Shown: piece by piece, positions 1-7,193 of the stretch
Numbering within the stretch: position 1 is the first letter of the stretch
Layout of the letters: each line of letters starts with the position of its first letter
Origin: Bacteroidaceae bacterium
Lineage (GTDB): Bacteria; Bacteroidota; Bacteroidia; Bacteroidales; Bacteroidaceae
Length of the DNA stretch: 64,000 nt
Direction: 5' to 3'
Assembly: GCA_024398435.1 (NCBI GenBank)
Contig: JAKSJD010000003.1
Span: 124,001-188,000 of the forward strand
The notes under the pieces: model-generated
What the model was told of the DNA's origin: nothing
The model's input: the letters and a program-made list of their open reading frames with translations, nothing else
Databases searched by the model: none
Translations under genes and position numbers: made by a program

Positions 1-29
1 TAAAAGAACTCTTAGTATCTGTCAGTTCA

Positions 30-386
30 TTATTCTGCAGCTGGAGCTGGAGCAGCTTCGCCTGAAGTTTCAGCAGGAGCCTGAGTTGCAGGGAATGAAG
101 GAATGTTGTTAGCGTCAGTCTGTGCTGGAGCTGTAACGTTGATAGGCTGCTCTTCAACTGTTGCCTTTGGAACAAATGCAACTGCACATACACTGAGAAC
201 TACCATTACGATTGCAAGAGTCCAAGTTGCCTTCTCGAGGAAGTCTGTAGTCTTGCGAACGCCCATGATTTGGTTTGAAGAAGAGAATCCAGAAGCAAGA
301 CCGCCTCCCTTAGATTCCTGAATAAGAACGATTCCGCACATCAAGATTGAAACGAGAATCGCTAAGATGATGATTAATGGATACAT
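30..386 (-). CDS. secG: Preprotein translocase subunit SecG
   Basis: SecG is the small membrane subunit that assists SecYE in protein export across the inner membrane. The 118-residue product has two hydrophobic segments (about residues 3-20 and 53-73) separated by the family's Gly-rich loop (ESKGGGLASGF). The tail after residue 75 is rich in Ala, Pro, Glu and Thr, longer than in E. coli SecG, as is common in Bacteroidales. The ATG at 386 is the only sensible start. A TAACTTTG promoter-like box lies on the minus strand at 446-439. It follows the lptE gene on the same strand. Confidence 0.95.
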   Translation of the reverse strand: MYPLIIILAILVSILMCGIVLIQESKGGGLASGFSSSNQIMGVRKTTDFLEKATWTLAIVMVVLSVCAVAFVPKATVEEQPINVTAPAQTDANNIPSFPATQAPAETSGEAAPAPAAE

Positions 387-495
387 TGTTTTAAATATTT
401 TTTATTGTTTAATATTCTTTTTTACCTTTTACGGGGTGCAAAGTTAATACTTTTTTTTATTAAATCCAATGATTTATAAGGAATATTTGATATTT

Positions 496-1020
496 TTACC
501 AATTTGCTACCGTTGCATTGTAGATTTGGTCTACAATATCGTTAATCATTTCTTGTACAAGCTCTTCCTGAACGGCAGAAAGTTGTTGTTTCGAATCGTA
601 AACTGTAGTCGATGAGAACTTCTGTTCGAAGTCTTCCTCATGCTTTGTTGTATTGACGAATCTCACGTTCACGGTAAGTTTCAATTGTGTTTGTGCGGAA
701 TAACCATCCGAAGCCACCGACTTGTTCGTCTGTGAGTATTCTGTGATTTCTCCGGCCAACTGCAAATGACCGTTCTTTTTCAGCACTTTCAATTTCGTCT
801 TCTTTGCATAAGCATCAGAAAGTGAATTGTAGAACATTCCTTCCATTGGAGCCCAGACATAGGCACAGCGGATAGGGAATTTGTCGAAAGAAATGCTCTT
901 CACCTTGTCATAGTTGATGTTCGAGCCATTGAAGGTGTAGCTTACGGTGCATGCCGTCAGAATGATGATAGCTGAAAGCATGCCGCTAATCGTCCAAGCT
1001 TTATATTTAGTCGATTTCAT
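496..1020 (-). CDS. lptE: LptE-like LPS-assembly lipoprotein
   Basis: Probably the LptE partner of the LptD barrel, which places lipopolysaccharide in the outer leaflet. The 174-residue product has a lipoprotein signal peptide ending LTAC with Cys24 as the lipidated residue, followed by SYTFNGSNI, typical of Bacteroidota LptE. The start ATG at 1020 overlaps the 3' end of the sigma-54 activator gene by 14 nt, so the two are translated from one message. Sequence identity to proteobacterial LptE is expected to be very low; the call rests on the Bacteroidota pattern and on the neighbours (activator upstream, secG downstream). Confidence 0.8.
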   Translation of the reverse strand: MKSTKYKAWTISGMLSAIIILTACTVSYTFNGSNINYDKVKSISFDKFPIRCAYVWAPMEGMFYNSLSDAYAKKTKLKVLKKNGHLQLAGEITEYSQTNKSVASDGYSAQTQLKLTVNVRFVNTTKHEEDFEQKFSSTTVYDSKQQLSAVQEELVQEMINDIVDQIYNATVANW

Positions 1021-2254
1021 AAATCCTTATCTTCCTATAGAGAGTTCGTTCACTGATTCCAAGTTCTCTTGCTGCCTTACCTCTGTTGCCGTTGTTGCGC
1101 TTCAGAGAGTCTATGATGTTCTGGCGTTCCATTTCCTGCATTGTGCGAGGAGACGACTCAACATAAACTTCTGCTATTGGAATGTTGTCTTCCATATATT
1201 CCGTGGCAGGATGTTGGGTAGGAATGGTAGGCGCCTGCATGATAGAAGGGTTTTGTATCACGGTAGGCTGAATCACGCTGTTCTCCTTGTTTTGATTTAT
1301 CATCTGTTTCAAGTCTTTCACTTCATTGCTGAGGCGAGAAAGCACTTGGAATATCATATCTCGTTCGTTTTCGTAAACATAGTCCGATTGCTGCTGAGGC
1401 TTTGCAATGACGAGTCCTCTGCCTGTCGCAGAATCGTCAGTGATGCCAAACTGCTTCAGTGTTTCAGCATTTATCACACGGTCGGTCGAAATGAATGTGA
1501 TTTGTTCAGCAAGGTTCTTGAGCTGTCGGATGTTTCCTGGCCATTTGAACATCTTCAGTAGTTGCTTCGCATCTTCTGTGAGGCTGATAGGAGCAACCTT
1601 ATATTTCATGGCAATATCCCTTGCAAAGTATGTGAAGAGCAGGATAATGTCGTCTCCGCGTTCTCTCAATGGAGGGATGTTGAGTGAAATGGTGTTCAGA
1701 CGATAATATAAGTCTTCGCGGAACTTACCTTCACTGATAGCTCTATCTAGGTTGACATTAGTGGCAGCAACAATGCGAACGTTTGTCTTTTTCACCTCTG
1801 ATGAGCCGACGCGAAGATATTCGCCGGTTTCGAGCACTCGAAGCAAGCGGGCTTGTGTTTGCAGTGGAAGTTCTCCCACTTCATCAAGGAATAATGTTCC
1901 GTCATTGGCTTCACCGAAATAGCCTTCGCGATCGCGGTCGGCACCAGTGAAAGCTCCTTTTACGTGTCCGAACAATTCGCTGTCGATTGTTCCTTCAGGG
2001 ATTGAACCACAGTTGATGGCTAAATATTTTTTGCTTTTGCGGAGCGATTTATCATGGATGATGCGAGGAATGGCCTCCTTGCCTGTTCCCGATTCTCCTT
2101 GAATGAGAATGCTAAGGTCGGTTGGGGCAACCCTAACGGCAATATCGATGGCTCTGTTGAGTTCTTCCGAATTACCAATGATTCTATAGTTGTTCTTGAT
2201 ACTTCTTAAGTCAATCTCAGGCATAATTATATTTTGTTCTGAATTTGCTGACAA
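1007..2254 (-). CDS. Sigma-54-dependent transcriptional activator (AAA+, Fis-type HTH)
   Basis: An enhancer-binding protein that uses ATP to open promoters held by sigma-54 RNA polymerase. In the 415-residue product the AAA+ domain starts almost at once: Walker A GESGTGKE at 53-60, the sigma-54 contact loop GAFTGA at 100-105, and Walker B with LFLDEVGE near 121-128. A Fis-type helix-turn-helix occupies about residues 375-415 (GKAARELGISERTLYRKI). There is no N-terminal receiver or GAF domain, only about 25 residues, so its input is not obvious. It overlaps lptE, which suggests co-transcription with envelope genes. Targets cannot be read from the sequence. Confidence 0.93.
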   Translation of the reverse strand: MSANSEQNIIMPEIDLRSIKNNYRIIGNSEELNRAIDIAVRVAPTDLSILIQGESGTGKEAIPRIIHDKSLRKSKKYLAINCGSIPEGTIDSELFGHVKGAFTGADRDREGYFGEANDGTLFLDEVGELPLQTQARLLRVLETGEYLRVGSSEVKKTNVRIVAATNVNLDRAISEGKFREDLYYRLNTISLNIPPLRERGDDIILLFTYFARDIAMKYKVAPISLTEDAKQLLKMFKWPGNIRQLKNLAEQITFISTDRVINAETLKQFGITDDSATGRGLVIAKPQQQSDYVYENERDMIFQVLSRLSNEVKDLKQMINQNKENSVIQPTVIQNPSIMQAPTIPTQHPATEYMEDNIPIAEVYVESSPRTMQEMERQNIIDSLKRNNGNRGKAARELGISERTLYRKIRIYEID

Positions 2255-2393
2255 AATTACTAATTATTTTCGATATAGACTGACATTTTTGCAGTTTTTT
2301 TGATTCTACTAACAAAATAACTGCTTCTTTTCCTATGTTTATAGGAATATGCTCAATCGGCTTAACACTAACGAAGATTATTGAGTCGAAGGA

Positions 2394-3035
2394 CTAAACG
2401 TATGGATTGAACTTCTTTTCGTAGTCGATTGTGGTGGAAGGACCATGCCCAGTATATACTTTTGTATCTTCCGGAAGTGTAAGAAGTTTCTCTGCGACGG
2501 ACTTGATTATAGTGTTGTAGTTGCCACCGGGAAGGTCGGTTCTACCTATTGAACCCTGGAACAAAGTGTCACCGGAGAATAGAGTTGCTTCTGCCTTGCA
2601 GTACAGACAAATGCCTCCTTGAGTGTGTCCCGGAGTGGCGATTACGTCGAAATGATGGTTGCCGAATGTGATAGGTCCCGAAGCCATGATGTCTTTCAAT
2701 GGAGGTAGTGTGGGAGTGGTAGGGGATGGAAGGCCGAACATATTGAATTGAGCATTCAATCCATTGTAGAGTTCAAAATCTGTCATGCTGCCCTCTGCCT
2801 TTAGGTTGTAGTCGCGACTGACAAATCCACATCCCCAGATATGGTCGAAATGGCAATGGGTGCAAAGCAGATGAACGGGTTTCAGATTATTAGATATAAT
2901 ATATGTGTTGATTTCGTTCCATTCCGATTCGTTGCAACAACCACAGTCGATGATGCAAGCCTCGTTGGTTTCGTCACTGACAACATAACAATTCTCCATT
3001 ATAGGATTAACTTGAAACACTTTAATCGTTAGCAT
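2394..3035 (-). CDS. MBL-fold metallo-hydrolase (glyoxalase II-like)
   Basis: A small cytosolic metallo-beta-lactamase-fold hydrolase, 213 residues. All metal ligands of the family are visible: the HxHxDH motif at 60-65 (H60, H62, D64, H65), H137 in ATPGHTQGG, D156 in FSGDTLF and H197 in YTGHGP. Such proteins in Bacteroidota are usually glyoxalase II-like thioesterases, but the substrate cannot be decided from sequence. It ends the probable rsmG-MBL transcription unit: rsmG ends 25 nt upstream. Confidence 0.9.
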   Translation of the reverse strand: MLTIKVFQVNPIMENCYVVSDETNEACIIDCGCCNESEWNEINTYIISNNLKPVHLLCTHCHFDHIWGCGFVSRDYNLKAEGSMTDFELYNGLNAQFNMFGLPSPTTPTLPPLKDIMASGPITFGNHHFDVIATPGHTQGGICLYCKAEATLFSGDTLFQGSIGRTDLPGGNYNTIIKSVAEKLLTLPEDTKVYTGHGPSTTIDYEKKFNPYV

Positions 3036-3060
3036 GTTTGTATGTTTTTAGAGGGAACCG

Positions 3061-3687
3061 TTAATTGCGAACAGCTACATGAACAACCTTCTTCGTGTCG
3101 AAATACTCTTCCTCGAAATAGTCGGATAAGTCCCATGTGGTACATAATTGACGCATTGACGCCATTTCGCCGGCAAGTTCTCCGCCTTTAAGGGCGATGA
3201 TTCCGTTAGGCAGGGCATTGTGTTGGTTGGTTCCGATATTTTTGCGAATGCATTTCATGAGGTCGGCTAAAGGCATCACGGCACGTGTGACGACGAAATC
3301 ATACTTGTCGTGAATGTCCTCTCCGCGTGAATGTGAGAATTTTATGTTCTTCAGTCCAATGGCTTTAGCCACTTCTTCGGCTACCATCACCTTCTTTCGG
3401 ATTGAATCGACGAGATGGAATTGAACTTCCGGAAACAGAATGGCCAATGGTATTCCAGGGAAACCTCCTCCGCATCCGAGGTCCATGATGGTAGTCCCTG
3501 ACTTGAAGTTTATAACCTTTGCAATGCCAAGAGAATGGAGAACATGATGTTCGTAAAGGTTTTCGATGTCTTTGCGTGAAATCACGTTAATCTTCGAGTT
3601 CCAGTCGGTATAGAGTTCGTAGAGAAGTTCGAACTGGCGTTTTTGTTCTTGACTGATGTTAGGGAAGTATTTCTTAATCAATTCCAT
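3061..3687 (-). CDS. rsmG: 16S rRNA (guanine-527-N7)-methyltransferase RsmG
   Basis: RsmG (GidB) puts a 7-methyl group on G527 of 16S rRNA using S-adenosylmethionine. The 208-residue product is of normal length. The SAM-binding loop DLGCGGGFPG is at 69-78, preceded by the usual helical N-terminus (LYTDWNSKINVISRKD). VTRAVMPL further on matches the family's conserved VxRA segment. It lies between the membrane-anchored unknown (23 nt upstream) and the MBL hydrolase, all on the minus strand. Confidence 0.96.
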   Translation of the reverse strand: MELIKKYFPNISQEQKRQFELLYELYTDWNSKINVISRKDIENLYEHHVLHSLGIAKVINFKSGTTIMDLGCGGGFPGIPLAILFPEVQFHLVDSIRKKVMVAEEVAKAIGLKNIKFSHSRGEDIHDKYDFVVTRAVMPLADLMKCIRKNIGTNQHNALPNGIIALKGGELAGEMASMRQLCTTWDLSDYFEEEYFDTKKVVHVAVRN

Positions 3688-3710
3688 TTGCTATGTTGGT
3701 GGTTTTCTCC

Positions 3711-4589
3711 TTAAATTTGTGAGAGCATCATCGAAGTGATTTGCTTGTCCTTATTCATACGAGCAGATCCGTTGAACTTAATTTTGTCAGTGTGGCCGTC
3801 CTTTGTGATGATTTCTTCGAGAAGGAACCGTGCTTCAAAGATAGGGGTGTGGTTGTCGACGGTCTTGTTTATATTCACGTTCTTGATGTCGAACTGTATA
3901 GCACGGTTTTTGTCGGCATGAATGCTTTCCATATATTTCTCGACATCTCTTCTGCTAATGCCGCTTTTACCGATGTATGTGGTCAAAACGTCAGCCACGG
4001 TTTCGTCGATGGCATTTTTGTTGTTCTCGGACAAAGCAACGAAATGCCGGATGAGGGTTTCAGTCACGGCAGTGGTTTCTCCATTAGAAACCTCTCCGCT
4101 GTCGAAGTTGTCCATGTGGTGCTTTGCCTCTCCCGCATACATTCCGTCAGGATAGCTGTCGAGATATTCCTCAAACGATTCGTATGTGTCAATATCGGCA
4201 GCTTCGAAGTAGGACAGACTGTCGAGCTTTCGGTTGGCTTCCACTCTGAAATAGCCGTCGCTATGGTTGAGGATAAATTCTTCCATTTCGGCAGGGTCGT
4301 CTGTGTATTTTGTCTTTTCCCAGTCGCGCTTCTCGCTTTCAAGGTTTTCCTTGATGGTGCGAACCATTGCTGAATGTATGCCGTTAGGGAAATTCCATTG
4401 ATAATCGCTTATGGCTTTTTCGAGCGAATCTATCTGCAATTCGCTTTCAAAGCGTTTGATCTTGTTCCATGCCACTTTTTCGAGGTCGGTGTTGCTTTCC
4501 TCTTGCTGATTGTGGAAATAAATATACAGACCACCGCCGATGATGGCGATAATCAGCAATATCAATATGGTGATTCCGCAGCCTTTCAT
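3711..4589 (-). CDS. Membrane-anchored protein of unknown function
   Basis: Not recognised. The 292-residue product has one N-terminal membrane segment (about residues 4-24, ending in YIYF) and then a long soluble region, mostly charged and helical, probably on the periplasmic side. The middle part (about 40-165) shows degenerate TPR-like periodicity with repeated Asp-Ser-Leu and Tyr-Pro-(D/N)-G-(I/M) motifs. The last 120 residues look like a small alpha-beta domain. It lies just upstream of rsmG and is probably co-transcribed with it. A lumazine- or NTF2-like fold for the C-terminus is possible but unproven. Confidence 0.6.
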   Translation of the reverse strand: MKGCGITILILLIIAIIGGGLYIYFHNQQEESNTDLEKVAWNKIKRFESELQIDSLEKAISDYQWNFPNGIHSAMVRTIKENLESEKRDWEKTKYTDDPAEMEEFILNHSDGYFRVEANRKLDSLSYFEAADIDTYESFEEYLDSYPDGMYAGEAKHHMDNFDSGEVSNGETTAVTETLIRHFVALSENNKNAIDETVADVLTTYIGKSGISRRDVEKYMESIHADKNRAIQFDIKNVNINKTVDNHTPIFEARFLLEEIITKDGHTDKIKFNGSARMNKDKQITSMMLSQI

Positions 4590-4630
4590 ATTTGTTACTT
4601 TTTGGATTACGTTTGCAAATTTAGTGAATT

Positions 4631-4645
4631 TTGTACTAAGTACAA
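4631..4645. promoter_or_regulatory. 15-nt palindrome upstream of the membrane-anchored gene
   Basis: The sequence ttgtact-a-agtacaa is a perfect 7+1+7 palindrome in the 87-nt gap between ccsA and the next gene on the minus strand. It could be an operator or part of the promoter for the gene starting at 4589. Only the symmetry is seen; binding is inference. Confidence 0.3.
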
Positions 4646-4676
4646 AGGAAAATAACTAAAAAAGCTATTGTTTACA

Positions 4677-5840
4677 TTAAATATTCATGTAGGAATGGAT
4701 TCCACCCAACCAGAAATTGACACCAAGGTAGGTGATTAGGACGGAGATGAAAGCAATGGCAAGGAACAGATGCAGGGCTTTTCCCTTGATTCCGAGCAAT
4801 GACGAATGGAGAGGAATGCAATAGAGCATCAGGGTGATGAGTGCCCACGATTCCTTTGGGTCCCATTGCCAGTAGCTTCCCCACGATTGGTTTGCCCACA
4901 TGGCTCCGATGAATATACCGGCAGCCAAGAGCGGAACGGCTATTTTCAGCAGATTCGTTTCGAACCGTGTATCGGTGGAATGCTTTGCCAATTTGACTAT
5001 GGATGATATTGCCATCACGATAAACATCAAGTAGGCAATCACAATGATGCTGACATGGACGGCAAGCCAAGAAGTGCGGAGCACAGGAGGCAGTGGTTCG
5101 TCGGTGGCATACCATCTCATGCAATAGGCGAGGTCGGCAACGATGAAAAGGATTGTTGCGATGGCTACCTTCTTTTTGGCCGATGCGTCGGCATTTGCCA
5201 TCTTGTGGATTCTTCCGATGATATAGATGAGTATCGAAAGCAGAAGAATGAAATATCCCAAATATGTCACAGCGCTTCCCCAAGGGTCGTGATTGATGGT
5301 GAGTGTGACAACGTGGTTCTTTGTGTTGGCCGATGTGATGAACATTCTGTACCCATCCTTGTCGAGAGGCGAATTCACGTATATGCAAGCTTCTTCCTGC
5401 TTCCCGTCGGTTGTGATTGTCAACTTGGCCGAAGTGTCGGTTTCTTCCAGGAGAGTCAGTTCGAACGGCAGATTCTTCAGTAGTTGGGTTCCTTCTTCGG
5501 CATATCTGAATTCGATAACGTCTTTCACGAGGTATGCTTTTCCCTCCGAACTGCAAAGATGGGTGATGAGTGCCCCTGCCATGATGAACAGGAAGGAGAG
5601 ATGCATCAGCATGAGGACAGAGCGTTTCCAGATGGTTTGCTTGACAAGTATGATGAGTGAGGATATGGCAGTGAGTGTGAGGAATGCAATCATCACGGCT
5701 GAATGGTAGATAAGGTCCAAAGCCGTCGGTCTGTCGATGAATTTCTCAATGAAGGTAGCTACAGCAATGGCTATTGCTGTCAGAGAAAGAAAAACAAAAG
5801 GACATCGTGGATCAGAAATCCCTAATTTGAGTTTTGCCAT
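4677..5840 (-). CDS. ccsA: Cytochrome c biogenesis protein, ResB/CcsA type
   Basis: System II haem handling and attachment factor of the inner membrane. The 387-residue product has an N-terminal part with several membrane helices and a periplasmic region (about 75-180), like a short ResB, then the CcsA half with the tryptophan-rich haem-binding motif WGSYWQWDPKE at 320-330 and further helices. In related genomes this gene sits beside nrfHA cytochromes; none are seen here. Its start codon lies inside the end of the Rid-family gene (29-nt overlap), so the two share a transcript. Confidence is high for CcsA; the ResB assignment of the first half is weaker. Confidence 0.88.
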   Translation of the reverse strand: MAKLKLGISDPRCPFVFLSLTAIAIAVATFIEKFIDRPTALDLIYHSAVMIAFLTLTAISSLIILVKQTIWKRSVLMLMHLSFLFIMAGALITHLCSSEGKAYLVKDVIEFRYAEEGTQLLKNLPFELTLLEETDTSAKLTITTDGKQEEACIYVNSPLDKDGYRMFITSANTKNHVVTLTINHDPWGSAVTYLGYFILLLSILIYIIGRIHKMANADASAKKKVAIATILFIVADLAYCMRWYATDEPLPPVLRTSWLAVHVSIIVIAYLMFIVMAISSIVKLAKHSTDTRFETNLLKIAVPLLAAGIFIGAMWANQSWGSYWQWDPKESWALITLMLYCIPLHSSLLGIKGKALHLFLAIAFISVLITYLGVNFWLGGIHSYMNI

Positions 5841-6918
5841 TGTCGGAATTGTTTACGATGGCTATACATTCCATCTCAATCAGCCAAGTAGGTCGGCAAA
5901 CTGGGGCAAGAGTGATGACGCAAGGAGTGTCGGGGAATCTCGTTGCAAACATTTGGCTGACGGTGTCGTAGTCGGCAATATCACGGAGATAAACAATCAT
6001 CTGCATGATATCGTTCTTGTTTGCTCCGCCTTCTGCAAGCAGCGCATCTACATTCTCCCACATTCTCTGTGTTTGCAGCTTTATATCGCCTATGTGTACC
6101 ACTTCACCCTTGTTGTTGATGCTGGCAGTGCCAGAGATGAAGATGTGTGAGCGGTCGGCATAGTCAACCTTTGTGCCTCTCTCGAACGTAACGCCATATT
6201 CGAATGTTGGGTTAAGATGGGATTTGGCATAAAGATATGTTTGCTGCTCTGGCTGTATGTCGTCGATGCTGTAGGCATCCAGTTGGATGATGCTCTTTTG
6301 GTCGGCAGGGATGCCTTGTATTCCGGTTGATGCAAGATAATGGGTGTCGGCAGTGAGTCCTACCTCGGTGAAGTTTTCTCTTCTGGCATCGACCATTCCT
6401 TCGTACTGTGTGTCGATATCGCGAACGAAGAACCATGTGCGGATGCAATGGCTGCCAATCGAGGAACCATCCTCCTTTGCGTAGGTTTGTTCGAGTTCGG
6501 TCAGGAGTTTGTTTGTCTGCTCGTAGCTACTGCCTTCGTTGCAGTTGAGTCCGAGGTTCCATCTGTGGCGATAGTTTGGTTCGCCTCCGACCATATACAC
6601 CCATGCTGCAATCTTGCTTCCGTCGAGTGGTGATTGCTGAATGATGGAAGTAGGGATGTTGCTTTCGGCAGCCATCAGGGATTTTTGGTTGGCAATATCA
6701 CTCACGAAATATCTTCTCATCATGATTTTGCCTCCGTTGAATGCTTCCGAAAGTCGTTGTTCTGCCTTGAGGATACAATTATATTGTTCGCAGAAACTCA
6801 TGTCTTTCGTTTCCACGTGGAGCATGGCATGCATTTCAGCAGTCTTGCCTTCAGGAGCGAACAAGGCCGTTTCTGCCTTTACTCCCAAATCGTTCCAATA
6901 TAATGTCTTTCCTGTCAT
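5812..6918 (-). CDS. Rid-family protein with long N-terminal extension
   Basis: The C-terminal 130 residues resemble RidA/YjgF enamine deaminases: SHIFISGTASI, a central NDIMQMIVYLRD and the end CRPTWLIEMECIA, which keeps the Arg and Glu used by RidA for substrate carboxylate and water. The N-terminal 230 residues are an additional domain that resembles chorismatase-like (FkbO/Hyg5) proteins, which also carry this tail. The start is taken at 6918 (MTGKTLYW); an earlier in-frame ATG at 6969 would add 17 residues that look like intergenic sequence, and a TATCTTTG box sits at 6934-6927. With that start the leader would be nearly absent. Substrate unknown; translationally coupled to ccsA. Confidence 0.75.
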   Translation of the reverse strand: MTGKTLYWNDLGVKAETALFAPEGKTAEMHAMLHVETKDMSFCEQYNCILKAEQRLSEAFNGGKIMMRRYFVSDIANQKSLMAAESNIPTSIIQQSPLDGSKIAAWVYMVGGEPNYRHRWNLGLNCNEGSSYEQTNKLLTELEQTYAKEDGSSIGSHCIRTWFFVRDIDTQYEGMVDARRENFTEVGLTADTHYLASTGIQGIPADQKSIIQLDAYSIDDIQPEQQTYLYAKSHLNPTFEYGVTFERGTKVDYADRSHIFISGTASINNKGEVVHIGDIKLQTQRMWENVDALLAEGGANKNDIMQMIVYLRDIADYDTVSQMFATRFPDTPCVITLAPVCRPTWLIEMECIAIVNNSDNGKTQIRDF

Positions 6919-6975
6919 ACAAGCTGCAAAGATAGTGTATTTTTGTGAATTACGAGTTATGAGTTGCAAAATTTT

Positions 6976-7191
6976 TCACTTTTCTTGGCCACTTTTATCA
7001 TTGCCGAAGCGTAGGCGTTCGTTTCGAGAGCAAGTGTCGAATAGTTTACAGCCACTGCAAGCCGAACAATCGCATGACCCATCACCCGTGCAATCGGATG
7101 GTTCGTGCTTGCCAGTTATCTTCCTGTAGATGCGGATAAGGGCAAACGCCACGGCAATCGTAATTATTATGTAAACTATTATATCCTGCAT
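6976..7191 (-). CDS. FeoB-associated Cys-rich membrane protein
   Basis: A 71-residue protein with one N-terminal membrane helix (IIVYIIITIAVAFALIRIY) and a Cys cluster (CTGDGSCDCSACSGC, then LFDTC). This is the pattern of the small Cys-rich proteins found after feoB in many anaerobes; a role in handling ferrous iron is assumed for them. The ATG at 7191 lies 3 nt after the feoAB stop codon. A longer reading of the frame (from 7284) would run inside feoB and is not credible. Confidence 0.88.
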   Translation of the reverse strand: MQDIIVYIIITIAVAFALIRIYRKITGKHEPSDCTGDGSCDCSACSGCKLFDTCSRNERLRFGNDKSGQEK

Positions 7192-7193
7192 GT

